This document shows, in pieces, positions 24,006-31,831 of a stretch of 64,000 bases of DNA. The notes below the pieces were generated by a model. The model saw nothing but the letters and a program-made list of their open reading frames with translations, made no database searches and had not been told where the DNA came from. The first letter of the stretch is position 1. Every line of letters starts with the position of its first letter. Source of the DNA: Ardenticatenaceae bacterium. Lineage in GTDB: Bacteria; Chloroflexota; Anaerolineae; Promineifilales; Promineifilaceae. Made by a program: the position numbers and the translations under genes. The DNA lies in NCBI GenBank assembly GCA_011525915.1, contig WYBM01000078.1, positions 31,011-95,010 on the forward strand, read 5' to 3'.

Positions 24006-26102
24006 TTACTGGGGAACAATGACCGGCTCAAATTTCTGCAAGGTTTCCACCGGAATATGGCAGAAAATGCGGTGCTCTGCAGCAACCTGACGCCAAGGGG
24101 GGATTTTCTCTTCGCAGATACGGCCGTTATCCGGCAGCAAATGGCGGCGCGGGCAGCGTGTATGAAAGCGGCAGCCTGATGGAGGGTCAATAGCGCTGGG
24201 CACGCTGCCTTCTAAACGGATGTGCTTTTGCTGCACTGTGGGGTCAGGGATAGGTACGGCCGAAAGTAGGGCCTCCGTATACGGATGATAAGGTGGTGCA
24301 TAGATTGCCTCCGCCGCACCCACCTCCATCACCTGCCCCAAATACATCACTGCTACAAAGTCTGAGAAAAAACGCACCACGCTTAGATCATGGGCAATAA
24401 AGATCAAGGTCGTGTTAAGTTCTTGCTGTACTTCCAGAAGTAAATTAAGAATGGCCGCCTGCACAGACACATCCAGCGCACTGACGGGCTCATCACACAA
24501 CACCAGCTCCGGACGGCTGGCCAGGGCGCGGGCAATGCCTACCCGCTGCTTCTCGCCACCACTCAGCTGGCGTGGTAGGCGGTCATAATAATTGGCCCCT
24601 AACCGCATGGCCTCCAATAAGTTGATCACTTCCTGGCGAACCTGTTTCCGAGGCACAGTCTTAAAACGTTCCATAGGTCGGCCGATTTGCTGCCCTACGG
24701 TATAAGAGGGGTTCATAGTTGAATCTGGGTTCTGGAACACCATTTGCAATTCGCGGATGAGCTGTTCATCACGGGTTGTAATGTCCCCGGTGATGTCAAA
24801 GCCCATAAAGGTGGCCTCGCCCGAGGTGCTGTCTTCCAGGCCAATGATCGTTTTTATGAGCGTACTCTTGCCGCAGCCCGATTCACCAACGACCCCCAAT
24901 GTCTTGCCTTTGGGCACGCTAAAACTGGCGCTTTCTACCGCCTTCACATACCGTTTTTCGCCCATACCCACAACGTCCCGTAAAGAACTGCCCTGCACTT
25001 CGTAATACTTTTTTAAATCCTTGATGTCCAGGATGACTTCGCCGTTGCCCGTTGAGGCATGCACCGCGGGTAGTTCCAACCCTTCCGGTGGTGTCCAGGC
25101 GGCCGGGTCAATGTCCTCAGCGAAGTGGCAGCGCACCCAACTGCCGCTGGCCAGTTGGCGCAGCAACGGCCGTTCCTGGCGACACCGATCCTGGCGATAA
25201 TCACAACGCGGCCCAAAGACACAGCCAGTTGGCCGGTTATTCGGGGGTGGCACCCGCCCTGGAATCGGGTACAAGATGCTGCTGGCTTTGTCGGCACCCA
25301 GCCGGGGGACGCAGCGAATTAACCCCTGTGTATAGGGGTGCTGCGGGCGGGCAAAGATCTCGTCTACTGTAGCCCGCTCCACCATCTCACCGGCGTACAT
25401 TACCCCCACACGGGTGCAAATGCGGGCCACCACCCCCAGATTATGGGTGATAAACATGATGGCTGTGTCAAAGTCTCGTCGCAGTTCGGCCACCAGGTCC
25501 AGTACAGTGGCTTCAACCGTCACATCCAAAGCTGTTGTCGGTTCATCCATAATCAACAGCGCCGGGTTGTTGAGTAGGGCCATGGCAATAACCACACGCT
25601 GCTGCTGCCCGCCGGAAATCTGGTGAGGGTAACGTTTCATCACATTGGCGGCATCGGGCATGTGTACACGTTCCAGCATTTCCACACAGCGACTTTCGGC
25701 CGCCTTTTCTGCCAGACCACGATGTACCGTCAGCACTTCTTTCATCTGATCGCCCAGGCGCATGGAGGGGTTCAGCGCTTGCATCGGGTCTTGAAAGACC
25801 ATAGCAATCTGGTCGCCGCGCAGCTGGCGCAGTTCTTCCCCTCGTTTACCTACCAGGTCCTGCCCCTGGAAGATAAGGCTGCCCCGCTTGACGTAGCCAT
25901 TGGCCCCCAAAAAATTGACAATAGACCAGGCCACTGTGCTCTTGCCGCAGCCCGATTCACCTACAATGCCCATCGTCTCTCCCCGATAAATCTCAAAGGA
26001 GACGTTTTGCACGGCCTCTATCTCACCATTGCGCACCTTGTAAGCGATAGCCAGCTCTTCCACTTTTAAGACCGGCGCGCCTTTGGGTTTTGGTTTGGGC
26101 AT
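24006..26102 (-). CDS. Oligopeptide/dipeptide ABC transporter ATP-binding protein, fused double ATPase
   Basis: This 698-residue protein joins a DppD-like and a DppF-like ATPase in one chain. First half: Walker A 'GESGCGKST' at residues 48-56, signature 'ISGGQQQR', Walker B 'LLIMDEPTTALD', then the oligopeptide-specific C-terminal region with clustered cysteines ('CVFGPRCDYRQDRC'). Second half: Walker A near residue 400, 'LSGGEKQR', 'LVLCDEPVSALD' and 'CRFHTRCPRR'. These cysteine tails are typical Fe-S-type motifs of the Opp/Dpp ATPases. It drives peptide or solute import with the two permeases and lipoprotein upstream. The usual arrangement is two separate genes, so this is a fusion. Confidence 0.92.
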   Translation of the reverse strand: MPKPKPKGAPVLKVEELAIAYKVRNGEIEAVQNVSFEIYRGETMGIVGESGCGKSTVAWSIVNFLGANGYVKRGSLIFQGQDLVGKRGEELRQLRGDQIAMVFQDPMQALNPSMRLGDQMKEVLTVHRGLAEKAAESRCVEMLERVHMPDAANVMKRYPHQISGGQQQRVVIAMALLNNPALLIMDEPTTALDVTVEATVLDLVAELRRDFDTAIMFITHNLGVVARICTRVGVMYAGEMVERATVDEIFARPQHPYTQGLIRCVPRLGADKASSILYPIPGRVPPPNNRPTGCVFGPRCDYRQDRCRQERPLLRQLASGSWVRCHFAEDIDPAAWTPPEGLELPAVHASTGNGEVILDIKDLKKYYEVQGSSLRDVVGMGEKRYVKAVESASFSVPKGKTLGVVGESGCGKSTLIKTIIGLEDSTSGEATFMGFDITGDITTRDEQLIRELQMVFQNPDSTMNPSYTVGQQIGRPMERFKTVPRKQVRQEVINLLEAMRLGANYYDRLPRQLSGGEKQRVGIARALASRPELVLCDEPVSALDVSVQAAILNLLLEVQQELNTTLIFIAHDLSVVRFFSDFVAVMYLGQVMEVGAAEAIYAPPYHPYTEALLSAVPIPDPTVQQKHIRLEGSVPSAIDPPSGCRFHTRCPRRHLLPDNGRICEEKIPPWRQVAAEHRIFCHIPVETLQKFEPVIVPQ

Positions 26103-26148
26103 GTTTTTTCCTATGGTCCGTACGTCGCGGTTTAATGCGGCTTACGCC

Positions 26149-27468
26149 TTATTTCTGGTAGCGTGTTAATTCCTCACGCAAGCCATCGGCAAAGAAATTT
26201 AGCCCAATGACCAGTGTGGCAATGGCCAACGCGGGCCAGATGACCGCCCATTGGCTGACAAAGATGTACTGGCGGGCATCATTCACCATGCTGCCCCAGT
26301 CAGGATCAGGTGGCGGCAGGCCAATGCCCAGAAACCCCAGCGTACCAATGGCAAAGATAGCATAACCAACTCGCAGCATGGCGTCTACCAGAATGGGGCC
26401 GCGGGCGTTGGGCAAAATTTCGCGGAACATGATGTAAGATGGGCTCTCGCCGCGTGTTTCCGCGGCGCGGATGTAGTCGCGGGTTTTGATATCTAGTGTC
26501 AGGCCACGTACCAGCCGGGCCACGCCTGGGGCCCCGGTGACGGTGATGGCCAGGATGACCACCAGATCGCCCTGGCCCAAGGCGGCAATAACCACCAGGT
26601 ACAGCACAATAACGGGAAAGGCGATGAGGGCATCTAACACTTGCATGATGCTCTGGTCCCAGCCACCGCCGCGATAGGCAGCATTTAAGCCCAGAATGGA
26701 GCCGGCAATGAGCGAGCCGATGACACCCCAGATAGCTACCCCAATGGGGATGGAGAAAGGAGGCACGGCCGTGTCTCGCAGTGGCACAGACAGCAGCGCA
26801 AACGCCACCGCCAACACCAGGCTGACCGTCCAGATTTTCATGATGTCTGTCATCCCCAACGCCCTGCCTCGAAGCCAACCGTAGATAAAGATGACCAGGT
26901 AAATGAGGCCAAAGGGGATGGCAAACGGTGCCCAGACCGGAAACTGCCCCTGCAGCAGCAGGTAGAGCAAAACGCTGACCCCTAACCAGCCGAGTGTCAG
27001 CAGCAAAGCATGGCGCCGGGCATGTTTACCGCTGGCAGTGCCTACAACACCCAGGAAGGCTGTCAGGCTAACCAGCCCGGCTACCGCTGCCAGGCCCAGC
27101 ATATATTTGTTGGCCGTTGTCTCTGGCAGCCGCGTCTTAAGCAGGATCACCTGGGTGCCGGTCATCAAACGAGACAACAAGTCGCGGCCCAGATGGTCTG
27201 TGCCCAGTACGTTGATGCCGTCTAGCTCATTACCGGAGAGGGGCGGCTGATTTTGTACAAAAAGGGAAGCGTTGGGTGGGTAAGGCGTCCAGACAAGCGA
27301 GGTTATGGCCACAACCACCCAAAAAAGGACCAAAATCAGGCCAAAGGTGGCCACACGAGAGTCAAACACAATGGATAAACTACGCCACCAACGCTGCCAG
27401 CGCGACGGCCGTGCTGCGGCCAATGGCTGAGCCGAAGTTGTTGTTTTAGGGGGGTCTATAAGAGCCAT
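26149..27468 (-). CDS. Oligopeptide ABC transporter permease, DppC type, with extra membrane insert
   Basis: The C-terminal part is a normal DppC permease with the ATPase-docking EAA loop 'AAETRGESPSYIMFREILPNA' and 'FLGIGLPPPDPDWGSMVNDARQYI'. The N-terminal 'NVLGTDHLGRDLLSRLMTGTQ' is also standard. At 439 residues it is about 140 longer than usual. The surplus lies between those blocks (about residues 105-235) and adds several hydrophobic helices, including 'YMLGLAAVAGLVSLTAFLGV' and 'PFAIPFGLIYLVIFIYGWL'. It pairs with the DppB-type gene upstream. It is 46 bases from both neighbouring operon genes. Confidence 0.9.
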   Translation of the reverse strand: MALIDPPKTTTSAQPLAAARPSRWQRWWRSLSIVFDSRVATFGLILVLFWVVVAITSLVWTPYPPNASLFVQNQPPLSGNELDGINVLGTDHLGRDLLSRLMTGTQVILLKTRLPETTANKYMLGLAAVAGLVSLTAFLGVVGTASGKHARRHALLLTLGWLGVSVLLYLLLQGQFPVWAPFAIPFGLIYLVIFIYGWLRGRALGMTDIMKIWTVSLVLAVAFALLSVPLRDTAVPPFSIPIGVAIWGVIGSLIAGSILGLNAAYRGGGWDQSIMQVLDALIAFPVIVLYLVVIAALGQGDLVVILAITVTGAPGVARLVRGLTLDIKTRDYIRAAETRGESPSYIMFREILPNARGPILVDAMLRVGYAIFAIGTLGFLGIGLPPPDPDWGSMVNDARQYIFVSQWAVIWPALAIATLVIGLNFFADGLREELTRYQK

Positions 27469-27513
27469 TTTTCTTTGCGTCTCTGTGCCTTTGGGGTAAG
27501 TTTTCGGTATCGT

Positions 27514-28818
27514 TTACGAATACCGAATACGCGGATTTAAAAAGGTATAGGCCATATCGCCTAATAACCGTGTACCCACGGCAATAATAACGGTGATCAT
27601 GGCAGCAGCTTCTACGGCGTTAAAATCGCCAAAGATGGCTGCATCGTAAATGTACTTGCCCAGGCCAGGGTAACCAAAGATCACTTCAACCACCACAATG
27701 CCGCCCACCAACCAGTTTACGTGTAACATGATGATAGTGACGGGTGCCAGCAGGGCGTTGCGCAGGGCATGGCGCACAATAATGCGGCGGCGGGGCATGC
27801 CTTTGATCGTGGCCGTACGAATGTAAGCGGAATCCATGACCTCTACCATGCTGGCCCGGGTCATGCGGGCTACATAGCCTAACTCCACGGCCGTGAGTGT
27901 CAGCACCGGTAATATCAACAATGTGGGGTCTTCAAAGATGGCATTGGGGGTGGCAAAAATGGCCACTGCCGGCACCCATTCCAACCAGATGCCAAAAATC
28001 AAAATCAGAAAAATGCCGGTGACAAACTCCGGTGTGGCCGTGGCGCCCAGGCTGGTGATAGAGATGATCCGGTCCAGCGGTTTGCCTTCATTGGTGCCGG
28101 CTAGAATGCCCAAAAGCAAGGCCAGAGGCATGATGATCACAAAGGCCACGCCAGCCAACACCAGCGTATTGCGCAGGCGTGGCAGTAATGTCAGGGCCAC
28201 CGGCCGCCCGGTTTGTAATGATTCGCCAGGGTCGCCGCGCAGCAGCCCTTTTTGCAGAGGAATGTATTGCACCGGGCCATCACCCGCTTCTGCGCGCAGG
28301 CCAGCTTTGGTCAGGGCATACACCGTCTCCCCTGAACCACGTACCCATTTCACGGCGTTATTGTTGGTATCTACACCCCAAAAATAGGCGCGGCCTTCCT
28401 CATCTGTTTGCCATACATCAGCCGTCACGGCCACTTTAGGGGAAGCGCCGCTCTCGTTACGGTATTGAACATACAAAACGTCCTCATCCATCTGCCAGCG
28501 GGCCGGGCCCTCTGGTGTTTGGGCCCACCATTCCAGTTCGCCGGTGGTTTGGTTGGCCACGGCCGTGAGGTTATGCTTCACCTGCGCTTCTGCCCGCCAA
28601 TCACTCCCTACCAGCCAATCCAAATAACGCTGCTGTACGGAAGCATCTAGCCCCAACTGCCGCCGGTAAGATGCACGCTGCTCAGGCGTAGAGAAGACAC
28701 CTAAAATTTTCACCGTAATGTCGCCGCTGCCAACCTCAATCAGCAGAAACAACACGACGGACACCAATAACATGGTAATAACAGATGAGATCACGCTTCT
28801 TACGAGGAAACGGGCCAT
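27514..28818 (-). CDS. Oligopeptide ABC transporter permease, DppB type, with extracytoplasmic insert
   Basis: This 434-residue DppB permease has an N-terminal helix, 'DASVQQRYLDWLVGSDW', later 'LLRGDPGESLQTGRPVALTLL', five membrane helices, and the EAA loop 'RTATIKGMPRRRIIVRHALRNA'. Ordinary members join 'YLDWL' directly to 'GDLG(x)S'. Here about 100 polar residues rich in Trp, Thr and Asp are inserted at that point, predicted to lie outside the membrane, where the solute-binding lipoprotein docks. GGAGGAAGG precedes the ATG. A 13-bp hairpin separates it from the lipoprotein gene. Confidence 0.9.
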   Translation of the reverse strand: MARFLVRSVISSVITMLLVSVVLFLLIEVGSGDITVKILGVFSTPEQRASYRRQLGLDASVQQRYLDWLVGSDWRAEAQVKHNLTAVANQTTGELEWWAQTPEGPARWQMDEDVLYVQYRNESGASPKVAVTADVWQTDEEGRAYFWGVDTNNNAVKWVRGSGETVYALTKAGLRAEAGDGPVQYIPLQKGLLRGDPGESLQTGRPVALTLLPRLRNTLVLAGVAFVIIMPLALLLGILAGTNEGKPLDRIISITSLGATATPEFVTGIFLILIFGIWLEWVPAVAIFATPNAIFEDPTLLILPVLTLTAVELGYVARMTRASMVEVMDSAYIRTATIKGMPRRRIIVRHALRNALLAPVTIIMLHVNWLVGGIVVVEVIFGYPGLGKYIYDAAIFGDFNAVEAAAMITVIIAVGTRLLGDMAYTFLNPRIRYS

Positions 28819-28839
28819 TCCTTCCTCCTGATGGGAGTG

Positions 28840-28876
28840 GGCACACAGTCATTGGCCGGACCGATGACTGTGTGCC
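28840..28876. promoter_or_regulatory. 13-bp hairpin between lipoprotein and permease genes
   Basis: GGCACACAGTCAT and its exact complement enclose an 11-base loop. Its position just downstream of a substrate-binding-protein gene and upstream of the permeases is where ABC operons often place stem-loops that stabilise the binding-protein message. No U-tract follows, so partial termination is less likely. Confidence 0.65.
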
Positions 28877-28897
28877 GATACCAGGGCCGGTCATCCG

Positions 28898-29017
28898 AAG
28901 TCAGTAACCAGTGCTCAGTAACCAGTAATCAGAAGTCAGTAACCAGTTTTCAGTGGACATTTACCGGCGGTAGGCCCTACTGAATACTGACCACTGATTA
29001 CTGAAAACTGGTACTAG
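28898..29017 (-). repeat. Dispersed palindromic element, copy A
   Basis: This is one of four related ~100-bp imperfect palindromes (others at 34052, 52594 and 59707). On the minus strand it begins CTAGTACCAGTTTTCAGTAA and supplies the TAG stop of the lipoprotein gene. The two halves are built from CAGTAATCAGT and CAGTTTTCAGT words around a GGTAGGCC centre. Confidence 0.85.
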
Positions 29018-30750
29018 GCTTTATCAGGGTCTATCCATACTTCATACAGCAAATCGTAAGCCGTGGGATGGCCAACGATGCCCTGAAACTTCTCGTGGGT
29101 GATGTTCCACACGCTTTTCCAGAAGCTGTTGCCGATGGGACCACGCGCTTGCATGATGTCTTCAATGTCAGACATGATCGCCCGGCGGGCTTCTACGTCT
29201 AACGTGGCTTCCGCCTGGCGCAGTTTGGCTTCAAACTCATCGTCAAACCAGCGCGTCTCGTTCCAGGCACCGATCGCTTCTTCGATGTAAGCCAGCGGCA
29301 GTACCATGGTATCCAGCGGCCGGTGCGTCCAGGAGGTGATGCCCAGGTCTACCTCGGTCCAACGATCCCAATACCCATTGGGTTCGGTGATGTCCAGGCT
29401 GATGTCAAAACCAGCGGCAGCGGCCGTTTCCTTAAGCGCCTGCGCCAGTTCTGGCTCGTTTTGATCATTTTTAGTAGCCAGCGTCACTTTTAATGGCAGC
29501 TCGATCCCTTTCTCAGCGGCATACTCTTCTAGCAGGGCGCGTGCCCCTTCCGGGTCGTAAGCCGGGATCGGCTTCTCTGCATAGGCGGGGTGAATGGGCG
29601 CCACATGGGCGTCGATGGAAAGATCACCCTGACCGAAGTAGGCCAGCTGCAAATTCTTCTGACGATCCTGGGCCATCTTCAAAGCGGTGCGTACCCGGTT
29701 GTCATCCCAGGGTTCCAGGTCTACGCGCATGCGCAGCACCAGGCATTGGGCTGTGCTGGCCGGGTAAACGGCCAGGCCAGGTACGTCTTTAAGCGCCTGC
29801 CAGTCGCTGGGGCGGGGGTCGTAGAGGGAATCAACCTGGCGTGATTGCAATGCGGCCACACCAGCATTTTTGTCTGTGGAAACGTAGACAATTTCATCCA
29901 GATAGGGCAGCGGGCTGCCATCGGCGCCCATGCGCCAGTAATCTTCACGGCGTTTAAAGACGGCGCGTTCACCCTCGGCATACTCTTGTAATAGGAAGGC
30001 ACCAGTGCCTATGGGCTGCTTGACAATGTCGCCTTCAAAGTTGCGATGCAGGATAACGGCCGGGTAATGGAAGAGGTGTTCCGGCACGCCGATGTTGGGC
30101 GTTTGCAGGTGCAGGCGTATGTGGTAATCATCCACCATTTCCACATCTTGCATGCCGCTGAGGTAAGATAACAGGCCAAACATCGAGGACCCCACTTTCT
30201 CATCGAGCCATTGGCCAAAGGTAAACATGACGTCTGCGGTGGTTAATTCGTCCCCGTTGTTAAACATGATACCCTTTTTCAAGAACAGGTCCCAGGTGGC
30301 GACGTCGGCGCTGGCTTCCCATTTCTCCAGAAGATACGGCCGTGTAATGTTGTCTGGGCCTGTCTCCGTCAGGTATTCATTGATCTGGCGTACAATATTG
30401 GCCCCTTCCACCCAGGAGAGGCGCGCCGGATGGTCCAGTAATTGCAGCTGCATAGATTTGGTCAGCCGCCCGCCTCGCTGTGGGCCGCCTGTCGCCGGCG
30501 CCGGTTCGGCAGCCGTTTCGCCGCTTGTTGAGGGCTCACTGTCACTGGCCGGCTGTTCCGCGGTTTGTTCGGTTGTGCCGCCGCCACAAGCCGCCGCAAA
30601 CGTAGCCACCCCTGCTGACAGACCCAGCAGTGTAGAAATGCGCATAAACTCACGGCGGCTGATGCGTCCTTTCTCTAATTGTTCATAGGCCACGGGGATG
30701 TAAGGATGGACATTTTCTAACTCTTTTTTATTAATTTGAGGTTTCTTCAC
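29014..30750 (-). CDS. Peptide/solute-binding lipoprotein of ABC transporter (SBP family 5)
   Basis: This 578-residue extracellular binding protein carries an 'ISRREFMRISTLLGL' twin-arginine-like start and a lipobox 'FAAACGG' with Cys55 as the lipid site. A Thr/Ser/Glu/Pro-rich linker follows. The family 5 fold is seen in 'LLEKWEASADVATWDLFLKKGIMFNNGDELTTADVMFTF' and 'PIGTGAFLLQEYAEGERAVFKRREDYW'. It captures oligopeptides or other solutes for the adjoining transporter. I use the GTG at 30750 because AAGGAGGAGGT lies six bases upstream; the longer frame has no such site. Its TAG stop lies inside a dispersed palindromic element. Confidence 0.92.
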   Translation of the reverse strand: MKKPQINKKELENVHPYIPVAYEQLEKGRISRREFMRISTLLGLSAGVATFAAACGGGTTEQTAEQPASDSEPSTSGETAAEPAPATGGPQRGGRLTKSMQLQLLDHPARLSWVEGANIVRQINEYLTETGPDNITRPYLLEKWEASADVATWDLFLKKGIMFNNGDELTTADVMFTFGQWLDEKVGSSMFGLLSYLSGMQDVEMVDDYHIRLHLQTPNIGVPEHLFHYPAVILHRNFEGDIVKQPIGTGAFLLQEYAEGERAVFKRREDYWRMGADGSPLPYLDEIVYVSTDKNAGVAALQSRQVDSLYDPRPSDWQALKDVPGLAVYPASTAQCLVLRMRVDLEPWDDNRVRTALKMAQDRQKNLQLAYFGQGDLSIDAHVAPIHPAYAEKPIPAYDPEGARALLEEYAAEKGIELPLKVTLATKNDQNEPELAQALKETAAAAGFDISLDITEPNGYWDRWTEVDLGITSWTHRPLDTMVLPLAYIEEAIGAWNETRWFDDEFEAKLRQAEATLDVEARRAIMSDIEDIMQARGPIGNSFWKSVWNITHEKFQGIVGHPTAYDLLYEVWIDPDKA

Positions 30751-30778
30751 AGTTGACCTCCTCCTTATGTCAGTCAAT

Positions 30779-30796
30779 CTGGGAATGTGTTCCCAG
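30779..30796. promoter_or_regulatory. Inverted repeat CTGGGAATGTGTTCCCAG upstream of the lipoprotein gene
   Basis: Seven-base arms separated by TGTG lie about 12 bases upstream of the ribosome binding site of the transporter operon. This is a candidate operator or short 5' UTR hairpin. No matching promoter is clear. Confidence 0.4.
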
Positions 30797-31136
30797 GTAG
30801 TCGGTGAGATGATTATGTTATTGTCATACTAGATAATATGGGCTGTTTGTCAGTTTATCACCTCCTTGATTTATTAGGATGATGAACAATGATGCAAGTT
30901 TATGAGAAGAAAGGTTTTGTGGAAATGCTTGTTTAGAACATAAAACTTTCAAACCTTGGCATGGTGTCGGTGGCTATGGTTGCGAGTTACCAATGGCGGG
31001 TTACTTTTCATAATAGCATGACTTCAATATCCAGCCAACCAAATGCCTGATCAGACACCGTCATTTTTTTCGTTAGCTTCATAGGGCATGATAGAAGCGT
31101 AATAAGTAATGGTTCGAAAAATGTATTGGCAAGTGC

Positions 31137-31160
31137 AAAGACCCCGACAGCGGGGTCTTT
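31137..31160. terminator. 10-bp terminator-like hairpin
   Basis: AAAGACCCCG and CGGGGTCTTT enclose the loop ACAG, a perfect stem with A- and T-rich ends on both strands. It lies in the 591-base gap between two divergent transcription units. It may be a relic or insulate the MarR promoter from upstream transcription. The rest of the gap shows no convincing gene. Confidence 0.6.
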
Positions 31161-31267
31161 CTGTTGTCCTGGCCAATGATGGGGAGTGTGAAAAGGCAGC
31201 TGATGAAGCCATATGCTAAAATAGCGTACCTCTGGCAGGCTGTAAAAAATTGAACTTGCAAGTATGA

Positions 31268-31322
31268 TTGACATTTTAATTCTGATCCCATATGCTTGAT
31301 GCATCAAATATTGATGCATCAA
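31268..31322 (+). promoter_or_regulatory. Promoter with twin TTGATGCATCAA palindromes (MarR operator)
   Basis: A perfect -35 box TTGACA at 31268-31273 is followed after exactly 17 bp by TATGCT at 31291-31296 (four of six matches to TATAAT). Two identical 12-bp palindromes, TTGATGCATCAA, lie at 31296-31307 and 31311-31322, centres 15 bp apart, overlapping the -10 end and the expected transcription start. The MarR-family gene begins 19 bases later, so this looks like an autorepression operator. Confidence 0.75.
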
Positions 31323-31341
31323 CTAATTTGAGATTACGCCC

Positions 31342-31791
31342 TTGTTACTTAAAGGTTATGAATCGATCAAAGCTGTATACCTGTTGTTGGATGACGGTGA
31401 CCAGCAGTTCTTAAGCCACTTTAATCTGACACAAGCGCAGTTTTATGCTTTGCTTTGGTTGGCCGAATCTGCCAAGAATATGAGCGAGTTGAGTCAGGCA
31501 ATGCTTTGTGACCCCAGCAATATCACCCGTGTGGCCGGTATTTTGGAACGCAAAGGTTTAATTACCCGACAGCGTGATGACCATGATCGGCGGATGATAC
31601 GGTTGGTGTTAACGGCCGTTGGCCAACGGCTCATTGAAACGGTTCACCAGGCGCACGAAACATACACCCACCAGCGCATGAATGTGTTGACAGAGCACGA
31701 GCAGACCCATTTACTGGCACTGTTGTCCAAACTCTGTGATGGCCTGCGCCAACAACTGCCCCCCCGCGAATCGGTATCGGAAGGAGCGTGA
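31342..31791 (+). CDS. MarR-family transcriptional regulator
   Basis: This 149-residue protein is of normal MarR length. The winged helix covers 'LTQAQFYALLWLAES', 'NMSELSQAMLCDPSNITRVAGILERKGLI' (recognition helix) and the wing 'RQRDDHDRRMIRLVLTAVG'. MarR dimers bind palindromes overlapping promoters and release them on binding a small ligand. Two palindromes sit at its own promoter. The start is a TTG without a clear ribosome binding site. Its stop codon is inside a strong terminator stem, and the amylase gene starts 40 bases on, so the regulator probably also governs that gene. Confidence 0.9.
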   Translation: MLLKGYESIKAVYLLLDDGDQQFLSHFNLTQAQFYALLWLAESAKNMSELSQAMLCDPSNITRVAGILERKGLITRQRDDHDRRMIRLVLTAVGQRLIETVHQAHETYTHQRMNVLTEHEQTHLLALLSKLCDGLRQQLPPRESVSEGA

Positions 31792-31816
31792 TTCCCCACG
31801 CTCCTTTTTTATTTTT
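31781..31816 (+). terminator. Rho-independent terminator between marR-like gene and amylase gene
   Basis: AAGGAGCGTG pairs with CACGCTCCTT around the loop ATTCCC, followed by a run of T broken by one A. The left arm overlaps the last codons and stop of the MarR gene. Read-through would be needed for the amylase gene unless it has its own promoter. Confidence 0.9.
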
Positions 31817-31831
31817 CTTAAGGAGAAGGAT

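Noticed and set aside
31008..31322. 104-codon minus-strand reading frame in the MarR upstream gap
   Set aside because: It runs through the MarR promoter, both palindromes and a terminator-like hairpin, and the peptide resembles no family.
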